Of a DNA stretch of 14,916 nucleotides, positions 1-8,378 are shown in pieces. The position numbers and the translations under genes were made by a program. Numbering within the stretch: position 1 is the first letter of the stretch; each line of letters opens with the position of its first letter. The stretch is from CAUPWF01 sp964369425 (lineage in GTDB: Bacteria > Bacillota > Clostridia > Lachnospirales > Lachnospiraceae): NCBI GenBank assembly GCA_964369425.1, contig CAYJGW010000059.1, positions 1 through 14,916 on the forward strand, written 5' to 3'. The notes beneath the pieces are model-generated. The model worked only from the letters and a program-made list of their open reading frames with translations. It was not told the DNA's origin and searched no databases.

Positions 1-29
1 CTGTATTTAGATTCACAGGTGATTATATC

Positions 30-204
30 TTGCTATTAGAACTTTTCTGCTTGTTGCTATAATGATAACATATCTGAATTTTTTTCTCTACACGCCATAG
101 CAAAAACGTACTTACTATAGCAAAAACTTTTATATGAGAGTGAACTTTGCTATTTCAGAATCTGTATCGTCGCTAATTTTTCTTACCATTCTTTCGTATA
201 GCAA
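30..204. repeat. Cluster of six ATAGCAA/TTGCTAT heptamers in a gene-free leader
   Basis: The 423 bases before the first gene hold no convincing coding sequence. They contain six exact copies of one heptamer: TTGCTAT at 30-36, 54-60 and 147-153, and its reverse complement ATAGCAA at 97-103, 117-123 and 198-204. The copies at 97 and 117 are extended to ATAGCAAAAAC and lie exactly 20 bases apart. The copies at 117-124 and 146-153 form an 8-bp inverted pair (ATAGCAAA/TTTGCTAT). The arrangement could be a multi-site operator or the remnant of a degenerate repeat. The function is unknown. Confidence 0.5.
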
Positions 205-358
205 TTCAGTATTGCGATTGAATATAAGTGATTCTGCACATTGAACGAATGAACAGTTCCCACCATGCCAAATGAATCTTATCGATTCAAAGATATAGGT
301 AATACATATTGTAGTACTAATTTTACAGAGAAGTGTAGCGTATCTGTGAAAAGTAACA

Positions 359-387
359 TTGTATTCTCTCTTCTTTCACCGTATAAT
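359..387 (+). promoter_or_regulatory. Sigma-A type promoter of the HAD phosphatase gene
   Basis: A -35 box TTGTAT (359-364) and a perfect -10 box TATAAT (382-387) are separated by 17 bases. Transcription would start near 394, about 30 bases before the ATG at 424. Its position inside the upstream extension of the reading frame argues against a translation start at 265. Confidence 0.7.
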
Positions 388-423
388 AACTACTACACTA
401 CTATTGAGAAGAGGTTTAAAAAT

Positions 424-1227
424 ATGAACTACCAATTAATCGCCATAGATGTAGATGGCACACTGACAAACAGTGAAAAAATCATTACTCCCGCAACAAA
501 AAAAGCACTAATTGAATTACAGGAAAGAGGGAAACATGTTGTCATTTCAACCGGACGCCCTCCTACTGGCATCGATCACATCGCCAAAGAATTAGATATC
601 GAACGATTTAATGGACACATCATCTCGTATAACGGTGGTCAAATTTATAATGCAAGAACAAAAGAAGTCTTATTCAAGCAAACATTGGATTCTAAATATA
701 TCCAGTTGATTTATGATTTTATCAAGGGACGAGATTTAAATATTGTTGCTTACTGGGGCAACGAAATTATCTCAGCCTTCAAACCAAATCCACAATCGCT
801 TCGCTCTGCAAAAAATAATCAAATGCCAATCAGACAAGTAGATAACTTTGTTGACTTTTTCACAGGTCCACTTTACAAGTTGTTAATCGTTGGAAATATT
901 GAAGTTGTAAATCCCACACTAGAAGAATTAATAACGACATTTGGAGACTCTTTAGGTCTATGTACCTCTCACCCTGAATTCATTGAGGTTACCCCACCAA
1001 ATGTAGACAAAGGTGCTTCTTTACAATTTTTACTGAATCATTTGAACTTAACAACAGATGAAACCATTGCCTGTGGCGATGGAAGCAATGATATCACCAT
1101 GCTTCAATGTGCTGGTCTTGGTGTTGCTATGGCAAATGCTCATCCAGATGCTCTAGCTATAGCAGACTACATCACCACGTCTAATGATGATGAAGGTGTT
1201 CTTCGGGTCGTAAAAAAATTCATGTAA
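424..1227 (+). CDS. Cof-type HAD-superfamily sugar-phosphate phosphatase (HAD-IIB)
   Basis: A cytoplasmic Mg-dependent hydrolase of 267 residues, the usual length for Cof/YidA-like phosphatases, which dephosphorylate sugar phosphates, FMN or similar metabolites. All four HAD motifs are visible: DVDGT with nucleophile D9 and acid D11, motif II STGRP (T43), Lys196 in NVDKG, and motif IV GDGSND (D219, D223). The long stretch between motifs II and III is the C2B cap expected for this class. The ATG at 424 is chosen because GAGAAGAGG lies at 406-414 and the promoter (359-387) is inside the longer frame that begins at 265; those extra 53 residues do not resemble a protein domain. The gene precedes ldhA by 88 bases with no terminator between them, so co-transcription is possible. 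The exact substrate cannot be read from sequence. Confidence 0.9.
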   Translation: MNYQLIAIDVDGTLTNSEKIITPATKKALIELQERGKHVVISTGRPPTGIDHIAKELDIERFNGHIISYNGGQIYNARTKEVLFKQTLDSKYIQLIYDFIKGRDLNIVAYWGNEIISAFKPNPQSLRSAKNNQMPIRQVDNFVDFFTGPLYKLLIVGNIEVVNPTLEELITTFGDSLGLCTSHPEFIEVTPPNVDKGASLQFLLNHLNLTTDETIACGDGSNDITMLQCAGLGVAMANAHPDALAIADYITTSNDDEGVLRVVKKFM

Positions 1228-1315
1228 CTTTCTATAAAATTACTTTTCACATACATTATTTACGCTTTATCTGCAAATACTAGTTGCAATCAAACTAATA
1301 GGAGCGAATAATTTT

Positions 1316-2299
1316 ATGAAAATAGCTTTTTTTGACACAAAGATTTACGATAGAAAATTTTTTGAACTGTATGCAAAAGAATATAAGCAAGATCTATATT
1401 TTTTAGATTCAAAATTGACTGCTGAAACTGCTAATCTTGCATCAGGATTCACAGCAGTCTGTGCCTTCGTAAACGCAGATATTTCGAGAGATGTAATCTC
1501 TTCTCTAAAAGAAAATGGTGTAAAACTTATATTAATGCGTTGTGCAGGGTATAACAATATTGATCTAGCTGCTGCCCATTCTAACGGCATTGTCGTCTTA
1601 AGAGTTCCACACTATTCCCCTGAGGCAGTTGCCGAGTATACCATGGCACTTGCACTTGCTGCCAACCGCCGAATTCATAAGGCTTACAATCGAGTTCGTG
1701 AAAACGACTTTAGCTTACAGGGCTTAGAAGGGGTTAACTTCTATGGCAAAACCGCCGGAATTATAGGTACTGGCAAAATCGGTCAAGCCATGATTAACAT
1801 CTGCAAAGGATTTGGTATGAATATCCTTGCCTACGATACTTTTCCAAATAAAGACTTGGACGTACAATACGTCTCTCTAAACTCTTTAATAGAATTATCC
1901 GACTTGATTTCACTTCATTGTCCTCTGTTTGAGAATACACACTATATCATCAATTCTGAATCCATCGCTAGGATGAAAGACGGTGTTATTCTAGTCAATA
2001 CTTCTCGTGGTGGACTTATCAATACCAATGATTTAATCACTGGTATTAAATCGCAAAAATTCCATGCTGTTGCGCTAGATGTGTATGAAGAAGAATCATC
2101 GTTGGTATTTGATGACTATTCTAATGACATTTTAAACCGTACCACATCTGCAAGATTGTTATCATTCCCTAATGTCATCTTGACCTCACATCAAGGATTT
2201 TTAACCGATGATGCATTAGAGACCATAGCCAAGGTGACACTAAAAAACGCATTAGATTTTGAAATCGGTAACCCACTCACTAATGAAGTCATTGATTAA
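1316..2299 (+). CDS. ldhA: D-lactate dehydrogenase (D-2-hydroxyacid dehydrogenase, LdhA-like)
   Basis: Reduces pyruvate to D-lactate with NADH, a fermentative redox sink in the cytoplasm. The 327 residues align throughout with the remembered Escherichia coli LdhA sequence (329 residues), for example RCAGYNN, PEAVAEY and GKTAGIIGTGKIG. The Rossmann motif GTGKIG is at 151-156, and D174 at the end of the second strand favours NAD over NADP. The catalytic triad of the family is complete: R231 in NTSRGG, E260 in DVYEEE and H292 in SHQGFL. AGGAG at 1300-1304 lies 11 bases before the ATG. The gene follows the HAD phosphatase by 88 bases, and no clear promoter or terminator is visible on either side. 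A broader 2-hydroxyacid specificity is possible, but the close match to LdhA makes lactate the best call. Confidence 0.9.
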   Translation: MKIAFFDTKIYDRKFFELYAKEYKQDLYFLDSKLTAETANLASGFTAVCAFVNADISRDVISSLKENGVKLILMRCAGYNNIDLAAAHSNGIVVLRVPHYSPEAVAEYTMALALAANRRIHKAYNRVRENDFSLQGLEGVNFYGKTAGIIGTGKIGQAMINICKGFGMNILAYDTFPNKDLDVQYVSLNSLIELSDLISLHCPLFENTHYIINSESIARMKDGVILVNTSRGGLINTNDLITGIKSQKFHAVALDVYEEESSLVFDDYSNDILNRTTSARLLSFPNVILTSHQGFLTDDALETIAKVTLKNALDFEIGNPLTNEVID

Positions 2300-2355
2300 T
2301 AGTTTTCTCCCTTGCTACATTTCATTTCTTTCACATTACTTTTTTGTAAGTTCAC

Positions 2356-2384
2356 TTGTTTTATTCGCATTTATCACGTATAAT
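2356..2384 (+). promoter_or_regulatory. Sigma-A type promoter of the Cache-GGDEF gene
   Basis: TTGTTT (2356-2361) and a perfect TATAAT (2379-2384) are spaced by 17 bases. The predicted start, near 2391, is about 40 bases before the ATG at 2430. This separates the cyclase transcript from ldhA. Confidence 0.7.
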
Positions 2385-2429
2385 ATATGTACAACCCGTT
2401 AACATTTTATTATCTGAAAGGTCTAATTT

Positions 2430-3602
2430 ATGAAAAAAGCTTTGTTTCAACGTGTCGATGTACAAGTAACCATTCTTATTGTAATTTTAGTGGCTTTTAG
2501 TAGTTTCTTAATCTTCTTTCTCGATTATTCTATGAGTTACGCTGAGATGATTCAAGTTCTTGCAAGGAATGCCAATGCACTTGAAGAATACGTAGAAGAA
2601 AATTTAGATGTGGCTGTCTTTCACGATATCCAGACTAAAGAAGACATGGCAGACGTAGCTTATATAAACGCATACGCATTGTTAAATGAAGCACGAAGTA
2701 TCAGCGGCACTAAATATTTGTATACAGCTACATGGAATGATGCTGGAGAGTTAATCTACCATATTGATGGTTTACCCCAAAGAGACCCCGATTTTAGAAA
2801 TGTTGGTGATTTAATCGAACCCGAATTTCAAGAACCGCTCTTAAAAGCACTAAACGGTGAAACCGTAATGCCTGATGATATCTTCTCCACTGAGTGGGGA
2901 AATGTCTACGTAACCTACTATCCATTAGAAAATGCAAAAGGAGAGGTCGTAGCAGCTCTTGGAATTGAGTTTGCTGCTGATAGCCAGTTTGCTGCCTATG
3001 AAAAGATTCGAACACGCACTACATTGGCAATCATTATCATTTGTTCACTTTCTGCAATTATAGCTCATGGGCTGTTTAGACGGATTTCAAACCCGCATTT
3101 TAAAGACATCTATAATACTGACTCCTTGACAAAATTAAAGAACCGTAACGCTTTTGATACCGATGTGGCCAACAGCATCCAAAGAAAGGTTTTAAATGGA
3201 GTGATACTAGTTATCACAGACTTGAATGGACTCAAGCCCGTAAATGATAAACTTGGACATAAATTAGGTGATTTTTACATAGAGTCTTGTGCTAAATCAC
3301 TGATTGTTCCTGGATTTGAGGATTGTATCGCTTATCGTATAGGTGGTGATGAATTTGCTACAATTCTTCCTGCTACTTATGTAAATAGCGTATCCGAATA
3401 CATTAGTTGCGTAAAACAACAATTACGGACGATTTGTGAAGACTCCATCCCTACAGCCTCTGTGTCCATGGGCTATGCCATCTGTAATGGAACCAATCTT
3501 GCTGCCTGGGAAAAGGTTCAGCATGATGCTGATCATGAGATGTACCTAGATAAACGAGCTTTCTACGAAGCTAATAAGGATTTAAATTCTAGGAGAGACT
3601 AA
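2430..3602 (+). CDS. Membrane-anchored Cache-GGDEF diguanylate cyclase
   Basis: Predicted to make cyclic-di-GMP from two GTP in response to an external signal. The 390 residues show a membrane segment at about 13-32, an extracytoplasmic region to about 195, a second membrane segment at about 197-214, and a cytoplasmic GGDEF domain from about 228 to 380. The outer region looks like a single Cache domain, with YLYTATW, GELIYHIDG and a closing ALGIEF. The active-site loop is intact (RIGGDEF, 303-309), as are D264 and the NGLKPVND segment. No RxxD inhibitory site is present five residues before GGDEF, so product inhibition by the usual I-site is unlikely. GAAAGG at 2416-2421 supports the start. 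The gene is convergent with the EAL-GGDEF gene and shares its terminator. The ligand of the Cache domain is unknown. Confidence 0.9.
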   Translation: MKKALFQRVDVQVTILIVILVAFSSFLIFFLDYSMSYAEMIQVLARNANALEEYVEENLDVAVFHDIQTKEDMADVAYINAYALLNEARSISGTKYLYTATWNDAGELIYHIDGLPQRDPDFRNVGDLIEPEFQEPLLKALNGETVMPDDIFSTEWGNVYVTYYPLENAKGEVVAALGIEFAADSQFAAYEKIRTRTTLAIIIICSLSAIIAHGLFRRISNPHFKDIYNTDSLTKLKNRNAFDTDVANSIQRKVLNGVILVITDLNGLKPVNDKLGHKLGDFYIESCAKSLIVPGFEDCIAYRIGGDEFATILPATYVNSVSEYISCVKQQLRTICEDSIPTASVSMGYAICNGTNLAAWEKVQHDADHEMYLDKRAFYEANKDLNSRRD

Positions 3603-3604
3603 TA

Positions 3605-3653
3605 AAAAAAGATGTGAGAAAGTAATTTTTCGTTACCCTCTCACATCTTTTTT
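3605..3653. terminator. Bidirectional intrinsic terminator between convergent c-di-GMP genes
   Basis: A perfect 14-bp stem pairs 3605-3618 with 3640-3653, with GATGTGAG flanked by an A-run on one side and a T-run on the other. A smaller GTAA/TTAC pair lies inside the loop. The A/T flanks give a U-tract in both directions. The stem touches the stop codon of the minus-strand gene (3652-3654), so neither transcript has a spacer. Confidence 0.88.
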
Positions 3654-6324
3654 ATTTATTTTCAGATGAAATCATAAAAATAGAAAGCATCTTTAATATA
3701 TACCTTACACTATTAATTTCTTTTTCCGTCCACACTCTCTTTGACTTGCAGTCACCAAATCCGATACAAAACCTCGTGTAGTCTAATTCCTTATCCTTCG
3801 TCTGCAACAAAAGAATCGACTGTATATCTGTTGCTTCAATCAGCTCTCTTGTGCTCTCTGATTGCAATGTTGTAAAATCATTGCAATAGAATACACCACT
3901 TTTATCTATCAGCTCAATAACTTCACCAAAAATCTTCTTTGGTATATTCTGAAAATACATTCGAAGAGGTGCTACAGCACCAGTACACCACTCATTTGTC
4001 TCCGAATAATTTTCTCCCTCATCCAGACTTTCAAAAATAAAGCATCGATCCACCTTTAAATATTTTCCTATGAATTCTAGAACCAATTCAATAGAAGTAT
4101 CTTTGCTCTTCATATCGTACAGAAGTTCAAATACATTTGATACAAAATCCGAATCAAAATAAGAATCTGCAATTCTTCCTACATTTTCCAATAGCGTTAA
4201 GTTTCTCATCGTCCCATCATTAAACTCCTCGGAATAAAACGAATAACAGTCCTTTCCACCTAACTTCGATTGATATAAGGCCCGATCTGCCGATTTAAAT
4301 AATTCTGTGTAACCCTTTCCATGTTGTGGGTATAAAGCAATTCCTACACTTCCAGAGACCTTATAATCTCTCGTCTCTCCTGTATACGTGTTTTTAAATG
4401 CCTGTGTAATCGCCCTAGCCTTTTCTTCAAGGGCTTGCATATTGTCGATATTTTTTACAAATACAACAAATTCATCTCCACCGATTCGCCCAATAATATC
4501 ACCACCTCTAAATTGTGAGTGTAGATTACTTGAAACTTCGCGAAGTACTGTATCTCCAAAAGCATGTCCTAAGTTATCGTTAACAGCTTTAAAATCATCG
4601 ATATCTACAGCAAATAAAGCATGCGACCGATTCGCATTATCCCATATTAATTCTTCAATTATCTTTTCTGTAGATACTTTATTGTAACAGTTCGTCAACA
4701 AGTCTTTTTGTGCCAATGCTTCTAGTTTCTTTTGATCATCTATATCAAAAATTTTCCCCACTGCATAAGTTGGTTGACCTTCTTCATTTTTGATAATTTT
4801 ATAGATAAACCTATAGTAACATGTCGATCCGTCTTGATGATTCATACGAATTTCAACACTTTTTTCTAAACCACCTTTTACCATTTCAATAAATTTATAC
4901 ATGAATTTTAAATCTTCATGATACACAAATTGCTCCATTAGTTTAGCATCTGGAAATTTATGCTTTCCTCTTGGGAACTGTATCTTCTCTGTTCCTTCTC
5001 CAAAGAACTGAATCATAGAATTCATGATATCAAAATTAAAAAACCATTCATTAGAAAGCCCCGTTACAATATTAAATAAAGTCTTATCTGTTATTTTATC
5101 AAAAAAGAATCCATCTTTACCTGTATTATCCTCTGCATAATCTGCAAGTTGACCTCGCATATCTTTAAACAGTCCGATAAATAGCTCTTCACCATAATCA
5201 TCTAATAAGTGAAGCTTATTAATCGTAATCACGCAAGGAATTTCATCTCCTTCTACTGTAATATGCATCCAATTAAACCTTATATGCCCTTGATTCACTG
5301 CTTTTTCAATATATTGCTCTGACGCTTGCTTAGAAACCCGCCCGTCAGGTTGGCGCTCTGGAGATAGTTCAAAAAACACTGTTTCCCATTGACTCTCATA
5401 ACCCATTTTGAACATTTCAAGACCCATCGCATTGCATCGATGTTCACTGAAGCTACGGGTAAAGATTGTTGCTGGAACTTTTAAAGAATTTAAAATATTC
5501 AATGCGATATCCAGTTTTTGATTCCCCCGCTTTTTCATTACCTTGTACGGTTGCACTTCTTTCTCTTCTACATTTAAAGCTAATTCTTCTCCATACCGTT
5601 CTTCAAATGTTAACACTTCCATAGGTCGCGCAAAACAATAACCTTGTATTGCATCGCAATCTATAGCTCTCAAAAATTCAACTTGCTCTAAACTTTCTAC
5701 GCCTTCTGCCACTACATACATACTTAAGCTTTGCGCTAACTTTACCAAACCTTCAACAACAAGATCAGCTCTTACGATATCTTCACTATTGTTAAACAAG
5801 CTCTTATCGAGCTTTAAAGTATCTACCTTTAAGTCTTTTAAAAGTCCTAGAGATGAAAACCCTGAACCAAAATCATCAATAGAAATTTTGAATCCAGCAG
5901 CTTTCAAATCTATAAATAACTGCGCCAGTATCTCTTTATTTTCTATCATCGTCGATTCTGCCAGTTCTATTTGAATATATTCATGTGAAATCCCATGCTT
6001 CCTAACTATTGCACTTATCTCTTCCACGAAGTTAGGATTTTTTAAATTCAATTGTGAAAAATTGACTGATATAGGAAACTTTCTGTATCCCTTATCATCC
6101 CAATCTTTAATGATTGAACAGGCATATTCTATCATATACCGATCCAACTCTAGGATAAATCCATTTTCTTCGAATTGCGGTATGAACTGATTCGGTGAAA
6201 TCATATTCCCCTCCGAGTCCACCCATCTCACCAATGCTTCTGCTCCCACTATGTGATTATCTTTCGTGCTGAATTTTGGTTGCAACAACACTACGAACTC
6301 TTTTTCCTCGTATAATAATTTCAT
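3652..6324 (-). CDS. EAL-PAS-PAS-GGDEF-GAF cyclic-di-GMP turnover protein
   Basis: A soluble 890-residue protein with no membrane segment, combining c-di-GMP phosphodiesterase and cyclase modules. The EAL domain starts at once (3-245) with key residues E29-A30-L31, N88, E120/E123, D150-D151 in IDDFGSG, K171, E207 and Q227, so it looks catalytically complete. Residues about 268-390 resemble the PAS type with SPERQPDG and RFNWMH; about 415-530 is a second PAS-like region. GGDEF spans about 538-697, with RIGGDEF at 613-619 and an intact I-site R606-G-G-D609 five residues before it. The C-terminal 725-885 resembles GAF. The order is the reverse of the common GGDEF-EAL layout. AGGAAGAGGG precedes the ATG, and a consensus promoter lies 45 bases upstream. 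It is convergent with the Cache-GGDEF cyclase. Which activity dominates in vivo cannot be judged from sequence. Confidence 0.92.
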   Translation of the reverse strand: MKLLYEEKEFVVLLQPKFSTKDNHIVGAEALVRWVDSEGNMISPNQFIPQFEENGFILELDRYMIEYACSIIKDWDDKGYRKFPISVNFSQLNLKNPNFVEEISAIVRKHGISHEYIQIELAESTMIENKEILAQLFIDLKAAGFKISIDDFGSGFSSLGLLKDLKVDTLKLDKSLFNNSEDIVRADLVVEGLVKLAQSLSMYVVAEGVESLEQVEFLRAIDCDAIQGYCFARPMEVLTFEERYGEELALNVEEKEVQPYKVMKKRGNQKLDIALNILNSLKVPATIFTRSFSEHRCNAMGLEMFKMGYESQWETVFFELSPERQPDGRVSKQASEQYIEKAVNQGHIRFNWMHITVEGDEIPCVITINKLHLLDDYGEELFIGLFKDMRGQLADYAEDNTGKDGFFFDKITDKTLFNIVTGLSNEWFFNFDIMNSMIQFFGEGTEKIQFPRGKHKFPDAKLMEQFVYHEDLKFMYKFIEMVKGGLEKSVEIRMNHQDGSTCYYRFIYKIIKNEEGQPTYAVGKIFDIDDQKKLEALAQKDLLTNCYNKVSTEKIIEELIWDNANRSHALFAVDIDDFKAVNDNLGHAFGDTVLREVSSNLHSQFRGGDIIGRIGGDEFVVFVKNIDNMQALEEKARAITQAFKNTYTGETRDYKVSGSVGIALYPQHGKGYTELFKSADRALYQSKLGGKDCYSFYSEEFNDGTMRNLTLLENVGRIADSYFDSDFVSNVFELLYDMKSKDTSIELVLEFIGKYLKVDRCFIFESLDEGENYSETNEWCTGAVAPLRMYFQNIPKKIFGEVIELIDKSGVFYCNDFTTLQSESTRELIEATDIQSILLLQTKDKELDYTRFCIGFGDCKSKRVWTEKEINSVRYILKMLSIFMISSENK

Positions 6325-6368
6325 TTCCCTCTTCCTTTATAATCCATTTTTCTTCACCTCGTTTCCTC

Positions 6369-6397
6369 ATCATATAATAGTTACATGAATATGTCAA
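6369..6397 (-). promoter_or_regulatory. Sigma-A promoter of the EAL-GGDEF gene
   Basis: Read on the minus strand, a perfect TTGACA (6392-6397) is followed after 17 bases by TATGAT (6369-6374). The predicted start near 6362 leaves a leader of about 38 bases. It is the best promoter match in the window, suggesting fairly high basal expression. Confidence 0.82.
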
Positions 6398-6481
6398 CAA
6401 AATACAGCAACACGACACCTTTGGTTGTGTGCAATTTTCAAATGTTTATACTTTCTATATTTTTATTTCATATTATATATA

Positions 6482-6510
6482 TTCATTCTCTTATTACAAT
6501 GTAGTATGAT
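6482..6510 (+). promoter_or_regulatory. Possible promoter of the DUF2974-HAD operon
   Basis: TTCATT (6482-6487) and TATGAT (6505-6510) are 17 bases apart, and a start near 6517 would give a short leader before the ATG at 6539. The TATAAT at 6515-6520 is a better -10 box but would leave almost no room for the ribosome binding site. The assignment is tentative. Confidence 0.35.
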
Positions 6511-6538
6511 TGAATATAATAAGATAAAGGAGACGTTT

Positions 6539-7663
6539 ATGAAGAATGAAAAAATGACAAATAAAGACTATTCCATTATTGAATATGTGCAAGATAAAAA
6601 AGAAACGTTTTTTGAATCTGCCTTTAATGAAGTGGACAGTTTAGTATTTGCTCAATTTTGCTATTTAAAATTCACAAGATTAGTAGGTTCGCCTGATGAC
6701 AACAAAGATTGGGTGCCAATTTCCTCTTTATTTCGTTCAGAGGAAATCGACTATTTGGTTTCGGAGACTTGCTTTCCTGACCTAGATAAAAAATTAATTA
6801 CAGCAATATGTTCAAGCCCTCGCTTTCGTGATGTATTGATCAATTATTATGTAGAGAAAAATTGTATACAAGGAAGAGAACATTTTTCAGCTGTATCTTT
6901 TCTCCTACCTACAAAAGATACTGTTATCGCTTATCGTGGTACTGATGATTCTCTAATCGGTTGGAAAGAGACGTTGAGTATGATTCATGCTTCTCCCATT
7001 CCTAGCCAGCTCTCTGCGCTTGAATATTTAAACTTCGTTGCTGCAAATACGCCTTCTTCCATTTACCTAACTGGTCATTCAAAGGGAGGGAACTTAGCAG
7101 TCTACAGCGCTTCCTGCGCTACTTTGAATTTAAAAAATCGTATACTCAGCGTATACGACTTAGATGGTCCTGGCTTTCTACCTAAATTATTAAGGTATGA
7201 TGGTTTCAGAGAATCTGCTCATAAGATTGTGAAACTCAGTCCTAGTGGTTCTTGTATTGGCAGCATAATGAAGAGTGCAGGAAAGCTTAACTATATTCAA
7301 AGTAAAGGTCGCGGTTTCTTGCAACACAGTGCCTTCAATTGGCAGATTAATGGGATTCAATTCATAAGAAAAGAACGAAACTCAAAAAGTGTATGCTACT
7401 GGAAGAAAACAATTAATACTTTTATATACAAACTCACCTATGAGCAACGCGCCCTTTTAATCAACACCCTCTTTCGTATTTTGAATGCAACTAAATCTGA
7501 AGGTGTATCCACCCTCATACCTCTTGCTTTTAAAGAAAGGGATAATGTATTGAAAACTCTTAAAGAACTCGGAAAAGATACTTCAACTGCTTTCAAAGAA
7601 GTATTTAACCTCTTTCTTCGTATCACAGTAACACATGCACTGGCAAAACAAAAAATCAAATGA
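6539..7663 (+). CDS. DUF2974 (Mbeg1-like) alpha/beta-hydrolase
   Basis: A 374-residue protein of the lipase-like DUF2974 family, whose substrate is not established. The nucleophile elbow GHSKG is at 179-183 (Ser181), preceded by the class-3-lipase-like strand VIAYRGTDDS (about 129-138). Candidate acid residues are D207 or D209 in YDLDGPGF, and the candidate histidine is H263 in QHSAFNW. No signal peptide or membrane segment is seen with the chosen start, so it is probably cytoplasmic. AAAGGAGA lies six bases before the ATG at 6539. A longer frame from 6425 would add 38 hydrophobic residues rich in Phe, Tyr and Leu that overlap the promoter region, so it was rejected. The next gene follows after 16 bases and is surely in the same operon. 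The catalytic call is firm for the serine and weaker for the other two residues. Confidence 0.85.
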   Translation: MKNEKMTNKDYSIIEYVQDKKETFFESAFNEVDSLVFAQFCYLKFTRLVGSPDDNKDWVPISSLFRSEEIDYLVSETCFPDLDKKLITAICSSPRFRDVLINYYVEKNCIQGREHFSAVSFLLPTKDTVIAYRGTDDSLIGWKETLSMIHASPIPSQLSALEYLNFVAANTPSSIYLTGHSKGGNLAVYSASCATLNLKNRILSVYDLDGPGFLPKLLRYDGFRESAHKIVKLSPSGSCIGSIMKSAGKLNYIQSKGRGFLQHSAFNWQINGIQFIRKERNSKSVCYWKKTINTFIYKLTYEQRALLINTLFRILNATKSEGVSTLIPLAFKERDNVLKTLKELGKDTSTAFKEVFNLFLRITVTHALAKQKIK

Positions 7664-7679
7664 GAATAGGAGTAATAAA

Positions 7680-8378
7680 ATGATGAAAAAAAACTACGAG
7701 TATATATTATGGGATATTGATGATACCTTAATTGATTTTAAGAAATCACAGACCGCTTCATTATGCAAAATATTTGCTGATATAGGTGTAACTCTTTCCC
7801 TCGAAGATCAACAGATTTATTCAGATATTAACCATTCTTATTGGCGGAGACTAGAGTTAGGGGAGATTACAAAATCAGAAGTTTTGTTAAATCGCTTCAT
7901 AGATTTCTGCAAGTATTTAAATGTAACCGATGCAGATCCAGCACAGCTCAATACTAACTTTCAACTTTCTTTAGGTGCAACCGCTGTATTATACGAACAT
8001 GCCCTAGAACTTTGCACACGACTAAAAAAAGACTATCAGCAATACGTAGTGACAAATGGAACAAAGCTTGCACAAGATGCGAAGCTTTTGAATACAGGTC
8101 TTGGAGATTTAATGGATGGCGTCTTCATATCAGAAGTAGTCGGTTTCGAAAAGCCTTCTATTCATTTTTTTGAACATTGCTTTCGTCAGATTCCAAATTT
8201 CACAAAGGAAAAGGCTCTCATTATTGGAGATTCTCTCACTAGTGATATGCAGGGTGCAAATAACGCTGGAATCGATTGCTGTTGGTTTAACCCGAACAAT
8301 CAGACTCCAGCGCCTCATCTTAAATTAGACTATATCATTTCCTCACTTGATGAATTGATACCTATTTTACTTTTATAA
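7680..8378 (+). CDS. YjjG-like HAD hydrolase (pyrimidine 5'-nucleotidase family)
   Basis: A 232-residue HAD subfamily IA phosphatase. Relatives in the YjjG/YfnB group dephosphorylate pyrimidine and non-canonical nucleoside monophosphates, a housecleaning role. Motif I is WDIDDTL (nucleophile D12, acid D14), motif II VVTNGT (T125), motif III EKPS (K158) and motif IV GDSLTSD (D184, D189). The helical cap lies between about 20 and 100. Starts at 7680 or 7683 are both possible (Met-Met); AGGAG at 7668-7672 fits 7680. A longer in-frame start at 7635 lies inside the upstream gene and lacks a ribosome site. It is 16 bases after the DUF2974 gene, so the two are co-expressed. The stop codon lies inside the terminator stem. 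The natural substrate is inferred from the family only. Confidence 0.88.
   Translation: MMKKNYEYILWDIDDTLIDFKKSQTASLCKIFADIGVTLSLEDQQIYSDINHSYWRRLELGEITKSEVLLNRFIDFCKYLNVTDADPAQLNTNFQLSLGATAVLYEHALELCTRLKKDYQQYVVTNGTKLAQDAKLLNTGLGDLMDGVFISEVVGFEKPSIHFFEHCFRQIPNFTKEKALIIGDSLTSDMQGANNAGIDCCWFNPNNQTPAPHLKLDYIISSLDELIPILLL

Noticed and set aside
265..423. N-terminal extension of the HAD phosphatase from the ATG at 265
   Set aside because: A consensus promoter and a ribosome binding site lie within it, the extra 53 residues match no domain, and the family starts at the DVDGT strand.
4388..4687. 99-codon open frame on the + strand within the EAL-GGDEF gene
   Set aside because: It lies antisense to the conserved GGDEF coding region, has no ribosome site and no recognisable motif; it is a shadow frame.
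6411..6432. Possible hairpin CACGACACC/GGTTGTGTG between divergent promoters
   Set aside because: The arms have several mismatches and no T-run follows.
6425..6538. N-terminal hydrophobic extension of the DUF2974 protein
   Set aside because: The ATG at 6539 has AAAGGAGA at ideal spacing, and the extension overlaps the divergent promoter region.
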